A program made the translations under genes and the position numbers. 64,000 nucleotides of DNA, taken from the NCBI GenBank assembly GCA_013396655.1, contig WBMV01002760.1, positions 1 to 64,000 of the forward strand, in the 5' to 3' direction. Shown piece by piece: positions 50,590-62,758 of this stretch. Each line of letters opens with the position of its first letter. Position 1 is the first letter of the stretch. The stretch comes from Campylorhamphus procurvoides (taxonomy: Eukaryota; Chordata; Aves; Passeriformes; Dendrocolaptidae). A model generated the notes under the pieces. It saw only the letters and a program-made list of their open reading frames with translations, ran no database searches and was not told where the DNA came from.

Positions 50590-51619
50590 TGGCAAGACTA
50601 AAACAAATAGTCTCCTGGGGAGGTGATGACTGACAAAAGTCCAGGGGTGAGGGTTAGGTCAAGATGTACAGGGAAGTCCCCCAAGATCAGAGGCACATGA
50701 GCAGCAGCGCTGAGCCCTGTCTGGACCTGGAAGCTCTCAAGAGCCAATAAGGCGAGATGTTGCTGGGAGCAAGTGGGGAATTTAAGTGGCTTCAAGGAGT
50801 GTGGCAAGCAGGGCAGGAACACAGGACATGATGCAGCAGTTCACTCAGCAGTTCATGCACGGAGGGTCCTGCAATCTGCAAGTAGTTCCGCACTTCAGGT
50901 ATATGCCAAGTGCTCTAGGTCTCTGCCATAATGATGGACACTTGTCTTAGACCCAAAAACATTGTGACTACTGAGACAGCCCCTGAAAAATCTGATGCTT
51001 CCAGCCAGATGGAACACATAAAGAAAGAGTCTTCAGTTCAAGTGGTAGCTTGCAATGGAAGCCCATGTTGGAACAGGTTTACTTGTGACTCCATTGGAGA
51101 CCCACACTGGAGCATTCTGATCGTGAAGGACTGCACTCTGTGGAAAGGACTCACATTGAAGCAGCCCATGGGAAGTATTCAAGTTGAAGAAGTTCATGGA
51201 GTCTACCATTGAAGGGAATCTGTGCTGGAACATGGGAAGGAGTCCTCCCCCCAAGGAGGAAGCAGTGACAGAAACCATATGTGATGAGCTGGTTGTAACC
51301 CCCATTCCCATTTCCCTTCACCACGGAGGGGAAAGAGGTAGAGAATAAGGAATACAGTTAAGCCAAGGAAGAAGTGTGGAGATGTTTATAAGATTTGGGT
51401 TTACTGCTCATTGTCATACTTCATTTGATTGGTAACAAATTTAATTGATTTCCCTAAGTGTTTTGCCCATAATTAATGGCAATTTTTGAGTGTCTCTCCC
51501 TGTCCTTATCTCAACCCATGAGACTTGCATTATAACTTCTCTTCCCTGTTCAATTTAGGAGGGGAGTTTTAGTGTGGCTTCATTCAGCACCTGACATCCA
51601 GTCAAGTAAAACCACAACA
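50590..51619 (+). mobile_element. ERVL-type LTR (passerine-like)
   Basis: This shows the order typical of a common avian ERVL LTR. 'gactactgagacagcccctga' is followed by 'gatggaacacataaagaaaga', 'gcttgcaatggaagcccatg', repeated 'gactccattggagacccacactggagca'-type units, 'gtcctccccccaaggaggaa', 'gtgatgagctggttgtaaccc', then 'ttgattggtaacaaatttaa' and 'ccttatctcaacccatgaga'. It ends in CCACAACA at 51619. The 3' end is well placed. The 5' boundary is uncertain, and the part before about 50930 may be flank or internal sequence. No gag or pol frame is seen nearby, so it is probably a solo LTR. Confidence 0.65.
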
Positions 51620-54600
51620 CAAAGGTAAAAGTGTTGTCTCTCTAATCTGAAAACTGCACTCAAAGTATACTTATAGTTATCCAGTTTGCAAATTTCCCTA
51701 TACAACCTCCTTATGCAGTTTTCAGGCCCATGTGAAGATCCTTCTTCAACATCTAATATGAAAAAAGTCAGTTAAAGCAAATAAAAAACTCTCCTTTTTT
51801 ATTTGTTTTATTTGGGGCTTTTTTCTGGTTGAGTTGAGAAAGGAAGGGATCTTTTCAAGATCGTTTTAAAACTTGCTTTATGCCGTAAACTTATATGTAA
51901 CATGGTGGTTTGGTTTTTGGTTTTGGTTTTGTTTGGGGGTTTTGTTTGTTTGGGGTTTTCTTCCTTTTTTTTTTTTTTTTCTGCAGTGTGTCAGAAGGAA
52001 GTTGTAGATTCCCAAGCATGCCCACGTAGGTTATGCTGTTTTGATGAATACCTAATCATCATTTATCATAAGCAGATAACAGCTAAAAGCTGTAGTTCTT
52101 GTGCAGACTCACACCACATAATTACATATGCTGCAGGTTTCTGCTATGTGTCACAAATGTCTTTGTAGTCATGCACTCAATGTTGAGATTTAATATAATA
52201 GATTTCATGTATTTCTCTCCTTTTGAGAAGAAATGCAAAGAAGGCTCTTCTCAATCTTTTCCAGTTTTGGACTTCCACAGTCTCTCCTACATATCACTAC
52301 ATATGTATGAGATATCACATTAAATTTCTTGCCCAACCCATGGGGAAATTTTAAAAATAGAAACTTGTTTGGCAGAATTGTTGCCATTTCCAGTCTTTGC
52401 CAATCCACCAAATTTTACATTCAGATAACTGCCTACTCAAAAATAGTAAACAATTGCAACAGTTGCATTTCTTAATCTCTGATGCTGGTCTTTTTATGAG
52501 CTTTTTAGGAAAAGCCATCTTCTTTCTCTATTTCTTAGTTGTATCACTTAATATAATCCTCAGATTCTATTGTAGGTCTTATTATTGTAGGTCTTATCAT
52601 ATTATTTCACTATGACAGATTGAGTCTAAAATGTGCATCTAAGATTCACAGATATAAGGTATAAGGTAGCTCTTACACAAATAGGTAACCAGACCTATTG
52701 TATATAATATGTATTGTATAGGGCTTCTATAGGACTTCTGAGATGTTTAAGAATATCAGCAAAGACAAAAGTCCACTGTTGAGACATACACTGTTTACGC
52801 TACTGTGTTACTTTGAAAAGACAATTATATTCCAATCTGGTAAACTTCATTGAGCATTATGGGATCTCTACCATATTAGATTAACTGTAACAACTTCTCT
52901 TTCATGACTTGGATTTTCTTAAGTAAGAAATTGTAGAAATTTTGTTAGAAGGGTGGTCAAGATATACTGGGTAAGGAAATTAAATTTAGGATTTGTTTAG
53001 TACAAAAACTTGATTTTTTAAAATTTTGGTTCTGTTACACTTTGATAACCATAACTGACCAATAACTGCTTTACAGTTTTTCCAACACTAGCCTGAAAAC
53101 CTCTACCATATTACTAAAGTAAGGCATATTTACTTTTGTCCTGTTTGTAACTCATATAGATCTTTACAGAAGATCAAAATTATCTACAAGTGCATGGTGT
53201 TGTACCTTTTATAGGTATTGAAGTCCTATAAGTTGTTCTTATTATATGAAGTCTGCATAAAGCTGAGACTTTACATATACAGTCTTTAATGTGATTGCAG
53301 AATGTACAAGCTCATCAAGAAACCCATCATATATGGTACTCAATTGCTCAAGCTATTGTTTCATTGAGTCTAAATGGTTTTGGCAGGATGTAGCAAGAAA
53401 ATTACCTGAATTAGCTAAAAAGAGTCCTGAAAATCTCAACATTTTAAAGGATATTATAGAGCTTGTTTACTATTGTCAACTGTTCTATCACTAGTGTGAA
53501 GTAAAACAATCCTGAAATGCCAAGCAGTGGAAGGATTGAAGGAAAATTTATTTCCAAAGTCAAGAACACTAGACTTACCAAAGAAATTCCTAATGGTGTT
53601 TCAAGCACATCAAGCCTGAGAAAGACACATCCTCTGTTCTTCTTTGGGTTTTATCATCTCTGGACCTCCCACTGGCCATAGAGGCCTGTAACAGATCTGT
53701 GAGTGTTTATCTCTCTCCTCACGTACCAGTGAGAGAGCCTGAGAGCCTCTTGGAATACAGGGGAGAAAGCATCAAAACTGTCCGGAGAAAAATGCTTCTT
53801 TTTAGGCAGGAAAGCTTTCTCAAGTGGGTAACTATATCTCCTCATATTGAAATCTTCTGGAAGAATTTTTTTTTTAAATAAGTTAATGACCTTCACTGTA
53901 TCTTAATTTCACCATGAATCAAGATTATTTGTTAAAAGGTTATCTTATCTGTGATGTCACAGCTTCAAAAAGGCATACAAAACATGTATGTTAAATATCA
54001 ATGCAGTTAAAACGTATTCCTCATAAATGAGACAAAAACCCACAAGTGATAAGGGAAAAGTAAAGTACATACATACAGACATTTATTGCATAAATTTAAA
54101 ACTATAATACAAAATCCAGTATTGTTTTATATCTGCTTTTCTCTGGTACCTCCAGATGAGAAATTTTTTCAGCTTATTTTTCTGGACATGACAGTCACTG
54201 ACAGACAAGCCAGGCAATAATTTCTTTTGTGATTCAGAATACATAGTTGATAGACTCTATATTCTTAGATTGCATAAAATAACAAAGTATGTTATGGTGC
54301 CCAAAAGCATGCAAAGTTAAAAGCATCTTGAGCTATAGTGTCAGCAGCAGTGTCATCCTGTCATTTTAATAGGATGAGCTAAATAACTCATAGTCATGCA
54401 TGATAGTTTGAAGATCTGTTAAAGTTTGTTTCATGCTTCAGTGTCCTAGAAAACATTCAAAAGTAAACAGAAATGATTGTTATCACATGAAAGGAATGAA
54501 CTGGTTAATGTTTAACTATTTCTCCATTTCCAGATACCCTATTTATTTAGGTTTATTGGTCTCAAAACTCTATTGGATTGCTTTCTATTTCCAATTTTTT

Positions 54601-57600
54601 TTTTCTTTCAGTTTAGAAGGATGGAGAATAAGGAAAGAAGGGAAGAGATCTGTTTTGGGACTTAACATTAGGTGGATCTGAATGAATGCAAGATTTTTTC
54701 TAGTAGTAAAACTGGTCACAAATTAAGTAGATGGCTTTCTAGTGTGAACAAGTTAGCCATATTGCTCTCAACTCTATATGTGGCTTTTATGTTTCATTGT
54801 TGTTTCACATCATCATTAAGCTGAATGATCTTTCACTGTGTTATATTCTGAACTAAGAAAATATAATTGCAAGTTTATACATGTTATCCCTTTCACATGT
54901 GTGTTAAACTTATTTTTTTGACATGTATGCCAAAAAAAGTCCAAATTGAGGGTTAATATCATATGAAATTTGCTCATATCCTTGTTTTGATGCTCTGTAA
55001 CAATGGTATTCCTCATTATTATTAAACAAGATATTTTTCAGATAAAAAGAGGACACAAAGGGGCACATGTTTCTAGTGTAACAGGGAGAACAGTACTGAA
55101 ATATGAAAGTGAAAAAAACTAAAGCCAGCAAGTATAATCTAGTCTGAAGTCTGTGAGTAGCTTAATAAAATGACTTAATTGCTTAATAAAAATCTCAAGC
55201 ATGGGAAAAGACTGAGTAAACTGATAATACATTAGGGTAGCAGAGTAAGAGGTTTTATCTCCATTTTAATTGTTTTAATCTTTGCATGCATACATTAAAA
55301 AGCTGGTAACTGAGTTGGGAGTTTTGGAATTTAAACCACACATTTTTTTTATCAAGGCTTTTAGCAGCCTGTGTGTCTCAATAGCTTGATAAAAACTAGG
55401 CAGGGCCAGCAAACTGTTGTCAGATCATCAAGCCTCGGGCAAGCACGTACAACTATACAATTTCACCAGCTTAAAAACTGGGAATTAAATAAATAAATGG
55501 ACAAATGAAAAAATAAATGACAAAACCACTTAGAAATCTGTTCCATTTTCTTCCAAATCCATTTTTGACCTAATATAGTTCAGAAGAAAATGTCTTTCCA
55601 GAGGGCATTTAGCGAAGTGCCTTGACAGTGGAAAAGACCTCTCGTGCTCTGTTGTTTTCCATTTTGGAAAATAGTAAATGTATTGCTACTACTTGTGCTA
55701 GGATTTTGTTTATTTCTTGACACTGGGGTAACATACTGAGCATGCATTCCCCTTACTCTGTTTTCCTGCCATTTGTAAAAGGCCAGCTGCTGTAGGTAGC
55801 TATTACAGATGTTATTTGAGTTGCATTGGGCATTGCTAATGAAAACCGTTGAATTACAATGTTTTTGACATTTGTGGCAGACAATATTGAACAAAAGCTG
55901 CTTTTAAACAACTAATCAAAGTATCTAATTTTTTTTCCCAAATTTGTAAAATTACTTTCCTCTAGTTTTGTTTGTTTGTTTTTTGGGGTTTTTTTTTGGT
56001 GTTTTTGTTTTTTTTTACTGAAGTGTTAAATAAGAGTTTTTACTAACATTTATTTTACGTTTTAGTTCATGACTCCCAGCCTTCAAACAGAAAATATTCT
56101 TTCTATCAGGTTTCTAAATCTAATTTTTTTTGAGACCATTCTAATTTGCTAGTTCTATTTGGTGATGCAAATAAAGTGCTGAGAAGTTCATGAAGTTACA
56201 AATAATGCACTGAACTTTTCCTACAGATGGATTATGTGCCATTTTTATTTTGTAGCTAAGTCTAGCACCTACCACCTAAATATTATTTTGGTTCAGATAG
56301 CAGTATTAATTAGATTTGTTATTCTTTTGACATTCATGCAGCAGATACAGTGTGTGAAAGATGGAAAACTGTTGCCAGAACTTCTAGCATTGTCACTGGT
56401 TTGGTGATGGTATTTCTGACAGCTCTGGCCTTTACCTGGTAAATAAATAATACCAGTAAAAAGCTAATATAAAACATTTATTAGGCACCCTAATTTCTGC
56501 TAAGACAAAGATTCGATAATTCTAAAAGCAGGGAATCTTAGGATACAGCTAAAATAGTACAGGATTTACTATGCAAAGACTTTGCTGCAAAAGGTGAACT
56601 CTTATAAGAACTGCTGAGCTGAGTGTAAGGGACAAGCTTAGGGGCACAAACACATTTAATCTATTGTGACAAAGCAGGAAAAGAACTTCTTAAGCAACAA
56701 AAGGGCAGGTTACAGGTTTGGCATTTCCGAATAAGAAGCAAAGGATAACATTTCCCACTTCAGAACTTTGGCCTTTAGATTCATAAGAGGTCTTTTTTTT
56801 TTTTTTTCCCCCCACTGACAATAAAGTTCAGTGCAACCAAAGGGGAGATGCCACCATTTTCCATGTGCTAATATAATACACCTGTATTTATTATTAGAAA
56901 TCCATCAAAGATTTGTTTCAGTATAATGCTTTTCAAATCTCAGTTTACACTATTTTGGTCTCTTGATTACTACTTAAATTAATGCTTCTGGCCCAATAAG
57001 AATCTCTTATATTGCTTAAAAATTAGCAGAGAATTTCTCTTCCACCTTTATGCTCTACACTGCATTAGCAAGATGTTACTTTATTTAATCAGTACGAAGT
57101 TGTTTAATAATTCCTTTCTTAATTCCAATCTCCACACTTCTTCTGTATAATATTTAATCAGTATTGATGATGCTATAGGAAAATGTAAAGTTCACATTTT
57201 CAAATATAATATAGTGGGGTATCTGAACCACTACCCTTACAGTCTTATAGATATGGAAGTATCCTTACAGTTTTATAGCTATGGAAAGGCAACTGTGATA
57301 GAGATCTAAATTGCTTACAGGTTGTTATGCAGTCTTATGTTTTGTCTAACAACAACACAGAAGAAAGAGCAACCACAAAAGATCTTTGCTTAAAGCTGTG
57401 TTCTCTTCAGCAGTGTTCTTCACACTAAGAAAAAAAATCTTTATGTTTTTAAAAACACTAGGGCATTCTCTCTCACACTGTCTAAGGTCTTTGTTGGCTC
57501 ACTTGTGGTATTTTCAGACTTCATGTCTACATTTCTTTACTTCATGTTTGCCTAGCAGGCATATGCTGACACCCCCACCTCTCTCACAAGGAGCCAGCTT

Positions 57601-58237
57601 ATGTCTGGTGTATTCAAGCAGCTGTGGTGAGCTTTAGGAACAGCTCTGATGGAGATAGCTATGATAAACAGGACTTTTCGTGGACTTTGTGCAGTCTCAT
57701 ACACAATTTTTTTTTCTTGACAATTAGACTTTGCCACATAAGAGAGCTCTGCATTTTACAAAATTGTAGCATTTCAGATTATTTTTATACAGATAAGAAA
57801 AAATATTTATTCCTACATATCTAGGGAGATGTCTGTAATTGCACTATCAGTTTAAAGAAGTCAACAACAAATAATGTATTCATGGATTATTGTTACTTTT
57901 CTCACTTGTTTCTCTGTTCATTGTTACTTAGCATAATTGTAGTATTTGGTAATATCTTGGTCAAGCAAATGTTAAGAAAAATTATGTCTGAAGCTATTGG
58001 CAACACAGGAAAAATCTCATAAAAAATTTTCATCTGTGATCTATATCCCAGAAAAATATCAGCCAGTAATTTACAGTCCTGGCTTTGTACTTGGTTCTTT
58101 TGCTTACTGTATGTGTGATACTGTTATACTTTTATGAACAGCATTCAGTAGGCCTGCTACCTTCAGGCATTACTACTGTTTAAATTATAAAACTTTAGTA
58201 GATATTTATTACGTAATTGTACATCTGTGTTTCTGCT
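51620..58237. other. AT-rich stretch without a gene
   Basis: No gene is supported. It contains G/T-only tracts at about 51902-51976 and 55967-56016 and a poly-T run near 56791-56808. A motif-dense segment at about 55560-55910 is described separately. A 67-codon frame at 53291-53494 has no recognisable family. Confidence 0.5.
51902..51976. repeat. G/T-only low-complexity tract
   Basis: TGGTTTGG, TTTTGG and GGGGGTTTT units are followed by a long T run. It is almost free of A and C. Confidence 0.8.
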
Positions 58238-58682
58238 TGTCCTGGTTCCACCAAAGAAAGGGTTAATTTTTGCAGTAGCCAGGATAGGGAATGACTACAA
58301 CCCAGAGGTTGTTCTGTTCCACCTCATGTCATTTTCTGGGACCTGGGAACGGGTCTTTTTCTGGTCAGAGTAGTGTGGCAGTGGTTGAGAAGCATCAGGT
58401 GATACCAGGTTCTTCCTGGTATAGTGCTGAGCATTTGCATGTAAATTTTTCATGTCTCTTCCACACTTTTATTAGTTATATTGTTGATGTTACTGTTCAT
58501 TTTCTTATCTTGTTGCTGTTTCCAGTACATTGTTCTAATCTCAACCCCTGATCTATACCTTTTGTGCCTCCAGTTCACTTTAGCCAACCCCTGGAGGGAG
58601 GGGGAAGTGAGCAAGCAGTGCTTGGTTTAGAGTGGTTCAGTGGGAACAATAAACTGGAGAATGCTGTTTCTAAATCATGACA
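58238..58682 (+). mobile_element. ERVL-type solo LTR
   Basis: It starts TGTCCTGGTTCCACC, followed by 'gggttaatttttgcag', as in avian ERVL LTRs. It then shows 'tcagagtagtgtggcagtggttgag', 'tttcatgtctcttccaca', 'ttcttatcttgttgctgttt', 'tctaatctcaacccctga' and a purine-rich 'ctggagggagggggaagtga'. It ends ATCATGACA at 58682. The flanks CTGCT (58233-58237) and CTGGT (58683-58687) match at 4 of 5 bases, consistent with a decayed 5-bp target duplication. No internal region is present. Confidence 0.8.
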
Positions 58683-58959
58683 CTGGTCAAATCCCTGTTA
58701 ACCATTAATGCCAAAAAAAGTCAAAATTAGATTTAATACTGAAATGTATTAAGTATTAAATGGTGAATTTCACAGAAATGGTGAAAACTAAAACAAGTTA
58801 TGTCATTCTAATTACAGGTTTAAAAACTTACACGTAGGTTTGCACACCTACTGCTGTTTCTCAAGAACAGAAAGGCTAGTTTGTATTTGAGTCATGATTA
58901 CTTATATGATGTCCATAGTGATACAGGTAGTTTGGGAGTTTCATACAGGCATTTCTGAG

Positions 58960-59134
58960 TGTCCTAGTTCAGCAGGAGGGACCAGTTATCACTGTGTGGG
59001 AGTGATTAAAGCTGTGTATTCTACACCCTCTATTCCTTCCCCAAGAACAACGGGCCATTTGCAGTATCTGCCCAGGAAGCTGTTAGCACCCTCACACCCG
59101 GCCTGAGGGGGTGTGGGTGCTAATGGGCCATCAN
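58960..59134 (+). mobile_element. 5' part of an LTR, broken at an N
   Basis: It starts TGTCCTAGTTCAGCAGG and aligns with the first 175 or so bases of the complete inverted copy at 60408-61032. Shared parts include 'accagttatcactgtgtggg', 'gtgtattctacaccctctatt', 'ggccatttgcagta' and 'gtgctaatgggccatca'. Similarity stops exactly at the unknown base at 59134. The rest of the LTR is missing, either in the genome or only in the assembly. Confidence 0.85.
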
Positions 59135-59568
59135 GATGAAACAAAATGCTTGTTAAATAAACATTAGTGAGAAAAAAAAAAGTTAAAGGATTATATTGGG
59201 CAGAAGAGGCACAGATTTTAGTCACAAGGTGTGCTATGCAGAGATACACAAGCAGTATTTGATGGGAATGGACTGAGTAAACCAAAGCTGCCTAGTCCCT
59301 TAAGGAAGAAAACATCAAAGCAGTCCAACTCATATGTGTATATATTTATATATATGTGTGTGTGTATTAGCAAATATTATTCTATAAAAATTCCAATAGG
59401 TATTGTTTGAACCTCCACATCATGATTTTGCCTAGTAGATAACTATTCAAATATTATTCTCATGTTTTGCTATGATGTGCTAGGACTGAATGTGATTCTC
59501 ATTTTGGAACCTGTAGTTTAGGAATGGTATTGACCAATTTAGTGCTTCCTTTGAGACTCTTCAAACTA
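59135..59568. other. Short stretch between LTR pieces
   Basis: Nothing is recognised except a TA/TG microsatellite at about 59335-59367. Confidence 0.5.
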
Positions 59569-59922
59569 TGTGCTGTTAACTCATCCCCTCTTCCCTGCCC
59601 CCTGTGGCATGCTGGAAAGGAGAATTAGAGACACAAAAGCTCAAGATCACGGGTTGAGATAAGAACAATTTACTTGAAAGAGGAATGACATAAGAAAATG
59701 AAGAGGAGCACCAACAATACTAATAAAAGAGTGTACAAGAAATCAAGAAACAAATTATTCCCACAGTGAATTGTCACCCCCAGCAATACTTGACTGCTTC
59801 CGCAGCCCTGCTACCCTTCCCCTGTCCCCTTAAAATGATGTAAGGTGCTATAGAATAGTCCCCAGGTCCTAGCCATCTCTCCCCCAGGTACTGCAAAAAT
59901 AACCCTATCCTTGCCGTAAACA
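59569..59922 (-). mobile_element. ERVL-type LTR
   Basis: Read on the minus strand it starts 'tgtttacggcaaggataggg' and continues 'ttatttttgcagtacctggg', parallel to the start of the plus-strand LTR at 58238. Later it has 'tcttatgtcattcctctttc', 'ttcttatctcaacccgtgat', 'cttttgtgtctctaattctc' and 'gggggcagggaagaggggatg'. These correspond to the polyadenylation and purine-rich end of the same LTR class. It is shorter than the 58238 copy. No clear target duplication is seen. Confidence 0.7.
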
Positions 59923-60407
59923 AGATAAAACTGAATGCACATCTTTTCACTGGACCAGTGATAATAACATGACTGAACAGCATATTACCACATAGTAACA
60001 TTTTTTCCCTTCTCTGTTTCTTGTTCAGGATTCAGTATGTACAATATACCATACTAAGGAAAGAGATGTGAAAAAACACATCAAATCACAGTGTTATTTA
60101 AAATCTCCTTTAAAAAACATGACAAAAATAATATTTTAACAAAATAACATCTTTTGTATCCTTCTCCACAGTCTGTGTTTGTGTGTGTGTGCCCTATGGT
60201 TTGGGGTTTTTTAGTGTTAAAATTTTTGGGTTTACTATCTTTTTTCTTTCCTCTTGAATTTATGTACTTACATGTTCCAGTTTTCAAAATGGATGTGTCA
60301 TAGAATGTTGTTATGGTTGTCATTTTAGTAAAGAATCTCTTTCATTTATTCCTCTTTTCTTTTTTTTTTTCTGAAGAAAATTTCAGCAATGATCTTCTAG
60401 ACATCAG
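59923..60407. other. Stretch between LTR pieces
   Basis: AT-rich, with a short TG run near 60177 and a poly-T run near 60358. No gene is seen. Confidence 0.5.
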
Positions 60408-61032
60408 TGTGCTGGTTTAAGGGTAAACCGGCAGGAGAAGTGGACCCACCACAAGAGAGATTATAAGTCAGAGTTACAATTTAATGAAAGATATTACAAT
60501 AAATATACTGACACAAAGAGAAAACTGCTTTCAAATGACCAAAACTCAGCAGTATAACCCAGTGTCCCAGGGCACAAGCCCAAAGGGACTTAACCCTGGT
60601 GCTGAGACCCGTGTGGTTCCCCTGAGTCCAAAGCAAAAGGAAGTGAAGAACCTGTTGGTGCAGATGATGGCTGTGGTCTGGTCAAGAGTGGCGGTTTCAT
60701 CCTGTTGAGGTTCTGCTGCTCCTCTGGATCCAATGAGACAGGTGCAAGGTCTTCTTACCCCCCACTTATGTACCCTCAGGAAGCACCCAGTCCCTTCCCC
60801 ATGGTGGGGACTCACAATGGGTGATTAACTCTGTGAGTCATGGGATATTGTTGAACCGTTGATGGCCCATTAGCAGCCACACTCCCTCAGGCTGGGTGTG
60901 AAGGTGCTAACGACTGCCTGGGAGCTACTGCAAATGGTCCATTGCTCTTGGGAAATGAATAGAGGGTGTAGAATACATAGCTTTGATCACCCCCACACAG
61001 TGATAACTGGTCCCACCTGCTGAACTAGGACA
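60408..61032 (-). mobile_element. Complete solo LTR with 5-bp target-site duplication
   Basis: On the minus strand it starts TGTCCTAGTTCAGCAGGTGG and ends CTTAAACCAGCACA, so both TG and CA termini are present. The flanking pentamers are identical: ATCAG at 60403-60407 and ATCAG at 61033-61037. Inside are a weak TATA-like TACATAAG and ATTAAA near the end. A 5-bp duplication is usual for ERVL-class elements. The absence of internal sequence means LTR-LTR recombination removed it. The 58960 fragment is a second copy in the opposite orientation. Confidence 0.9.
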
Positions 61033-62648
61033 ATCAGTCTCTCAACTGATGGAATCTCTTGTTCAGTGCAGGTTTTCTCCTATAATTAGTAATGAGTTGT
61101 TGCTAGTGTATTCATTGTATTTCTCCATCCAAACAAGTTTCTTGTGAAGCCAGAAAGTAGTTGTGTTTCTTTTCCCCCCAAAGTTAAATTATATATGCTT
61201 ACTAGCAGTACAAACAAATTTATACTATTTACATTTTTGCTTTTTTGAAAGTGCTTAGTGAACTTAGTGGTCAGTATTTTAAAATTGCATGTCTGGAAGG
61301 AAGCTACCACATTTAATTTAAATTTGTGTTCTTTTACCAACAAATGTAATTTAGCTATTAACCTACCTAAATTCATATAATTTTATTTTAGCTTGCAAGG
61401 AAGTGACAGTTGAAAAATGTAAAGAAAAGACAAAGTAATGCGGATGTGGAGAATGCTAGGTCTGTAAAACATACACACGGAATATGCCAAGTGAAAAGAG
61501 AGTTCAATTATGATTATGTTATATTTAAACATAACATTTAAGAGTATTTCTGTAAACACTTTTGGGATTACCATTTGCAGTGTTCTTTGAGTAGCAACCT
61601 GGCCTTGATACAGTCAAGAAGAAAAAGGGAAAAAAATAGAGGAAGAAAAAGGTATTTTGCAAGCAGAATGTGAATAAATTCATCTTCATTATTGCCTTGC
61701 TCCTTAGGGTACAATTTTAAAGCAGTTTTCTTGCTTCAAAATAGTCAAGTGTTCTGACTTGTTGCAGTAAAATATGTTTTCAATCATAAGCTGGGGGAAA
61801 AAACACAACTTTCTTAAAATTACAGCAGGAAAGGATTGAAAAACCCTCAACCCTGCATGTTTAAATGCAGTAGTGGATTGCTATGAACAGGGGAAGATAT
61901 AACTATAAAAATCACAGGGAAAAAATGATTTGCAAATGTTACAATAAAATACTGCCTCTGAGAAAGCACGGGTTTTTTTCCTCATTTGAAAAAGGGCAGT
62001 TTATTATAAGTTGTATAAAGTGATAATTTTTTCCTCATGTTACTGGAAAATCCCTACTTAGATGAATAAAATTTATTGATGAATTAAGATGACAATTTTA
62101 AACAATCATTTGTGACACCTTATGGAAAATTAAGAGAAATAATGTACCACAAAAGAAGAAAAACTTGATTGGTTTTGTAGAAGATTAAAATCCTCAAATT
62201 GGTATCCACAAAGTGGCTTGCAGCTGTTAGGTATAACAGCCTGATTCTTATCTTTACTTCATAAAAAATTAATATTAATACTTAACTCTAATATTATGCA
62301 TTTAATTGAAGCATTAATTGATAACTAAACTTAACAGCATCTCACAGCTGTGGAAATACACTTCTGAATTGGGTGGTTTCAGTAAATTAACGAATCTACT
62401 ATCTATATATTTATCCTACTGAAAAGCAAAGAATGGTTTTTGGTGACTTCGCAGCCAACTCAGTGTCAGTAATACATGACTGAATTATTTGAGAGGTCAC
62501 TGTTAGACTTTACTCATTGTTTGACAAACTAGAAAAGAACATCTCTTGTAAATAAAAGTCTTTTCTCTCATCAAAGTGCTATGGAAATGAAGGAAGAATT
62601 TAAACCTTTAGTTTAGTTTTTCCAAGTTAGTAATTTTAATTTACCTCA
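61033..62648. other. AT-rich stretch without a gene
   Basis: No gene is seen. At about 61475-61510 the string ACACGGAATATGCCAAGT, identical to part of the CR1 tail at 62649, is followed by a short CR1-like remnant ('agagttcaatt'). Confidence 0.5.
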
Positions 62649-62758
62649 CAGAAACACGGAATATGCCAAGTCAGAAGAGATCCACAAAGATTACCGAGTT
62701 CAACTCCTGGCACTGCACAGGACTGTTCCCAAGAGTCACACCAAGTGCCTGAGAGTGT
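62649..62758 (-). mobile_element. CR1 LINE 3'-end fragment, cut by an LTR-like segment
   Basis: The plus strand reads AGAAACACGGAATATGCCAA, then 'gtcagaagagatccacaaag', 'ttcaactcctggcactgcac' and 'gagtcacaccaagtgcctga'. This is the reverse complement of the same CR1 subfamily as at 28 and 41280. At 62759 the CR1 alignment stops within the segment that in the longer copy continues into 'gtccaaagttcttgaattct'. Confidence 0.88.

Noticed and set aside
53291..53494. A 67-codon frame with a fairly protein-like C-terminal half
   Set aside because: There is no recognisable family, no splice context I could defend, and no related frame nearby. It is left as unassigned sequence.
58233..58687. Claiming a definite target-site duplication for the 58238 LTR
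   Set aside because: The flanks match at only 4 of 5 bases, so it is mentioned as consistent but not as proof.
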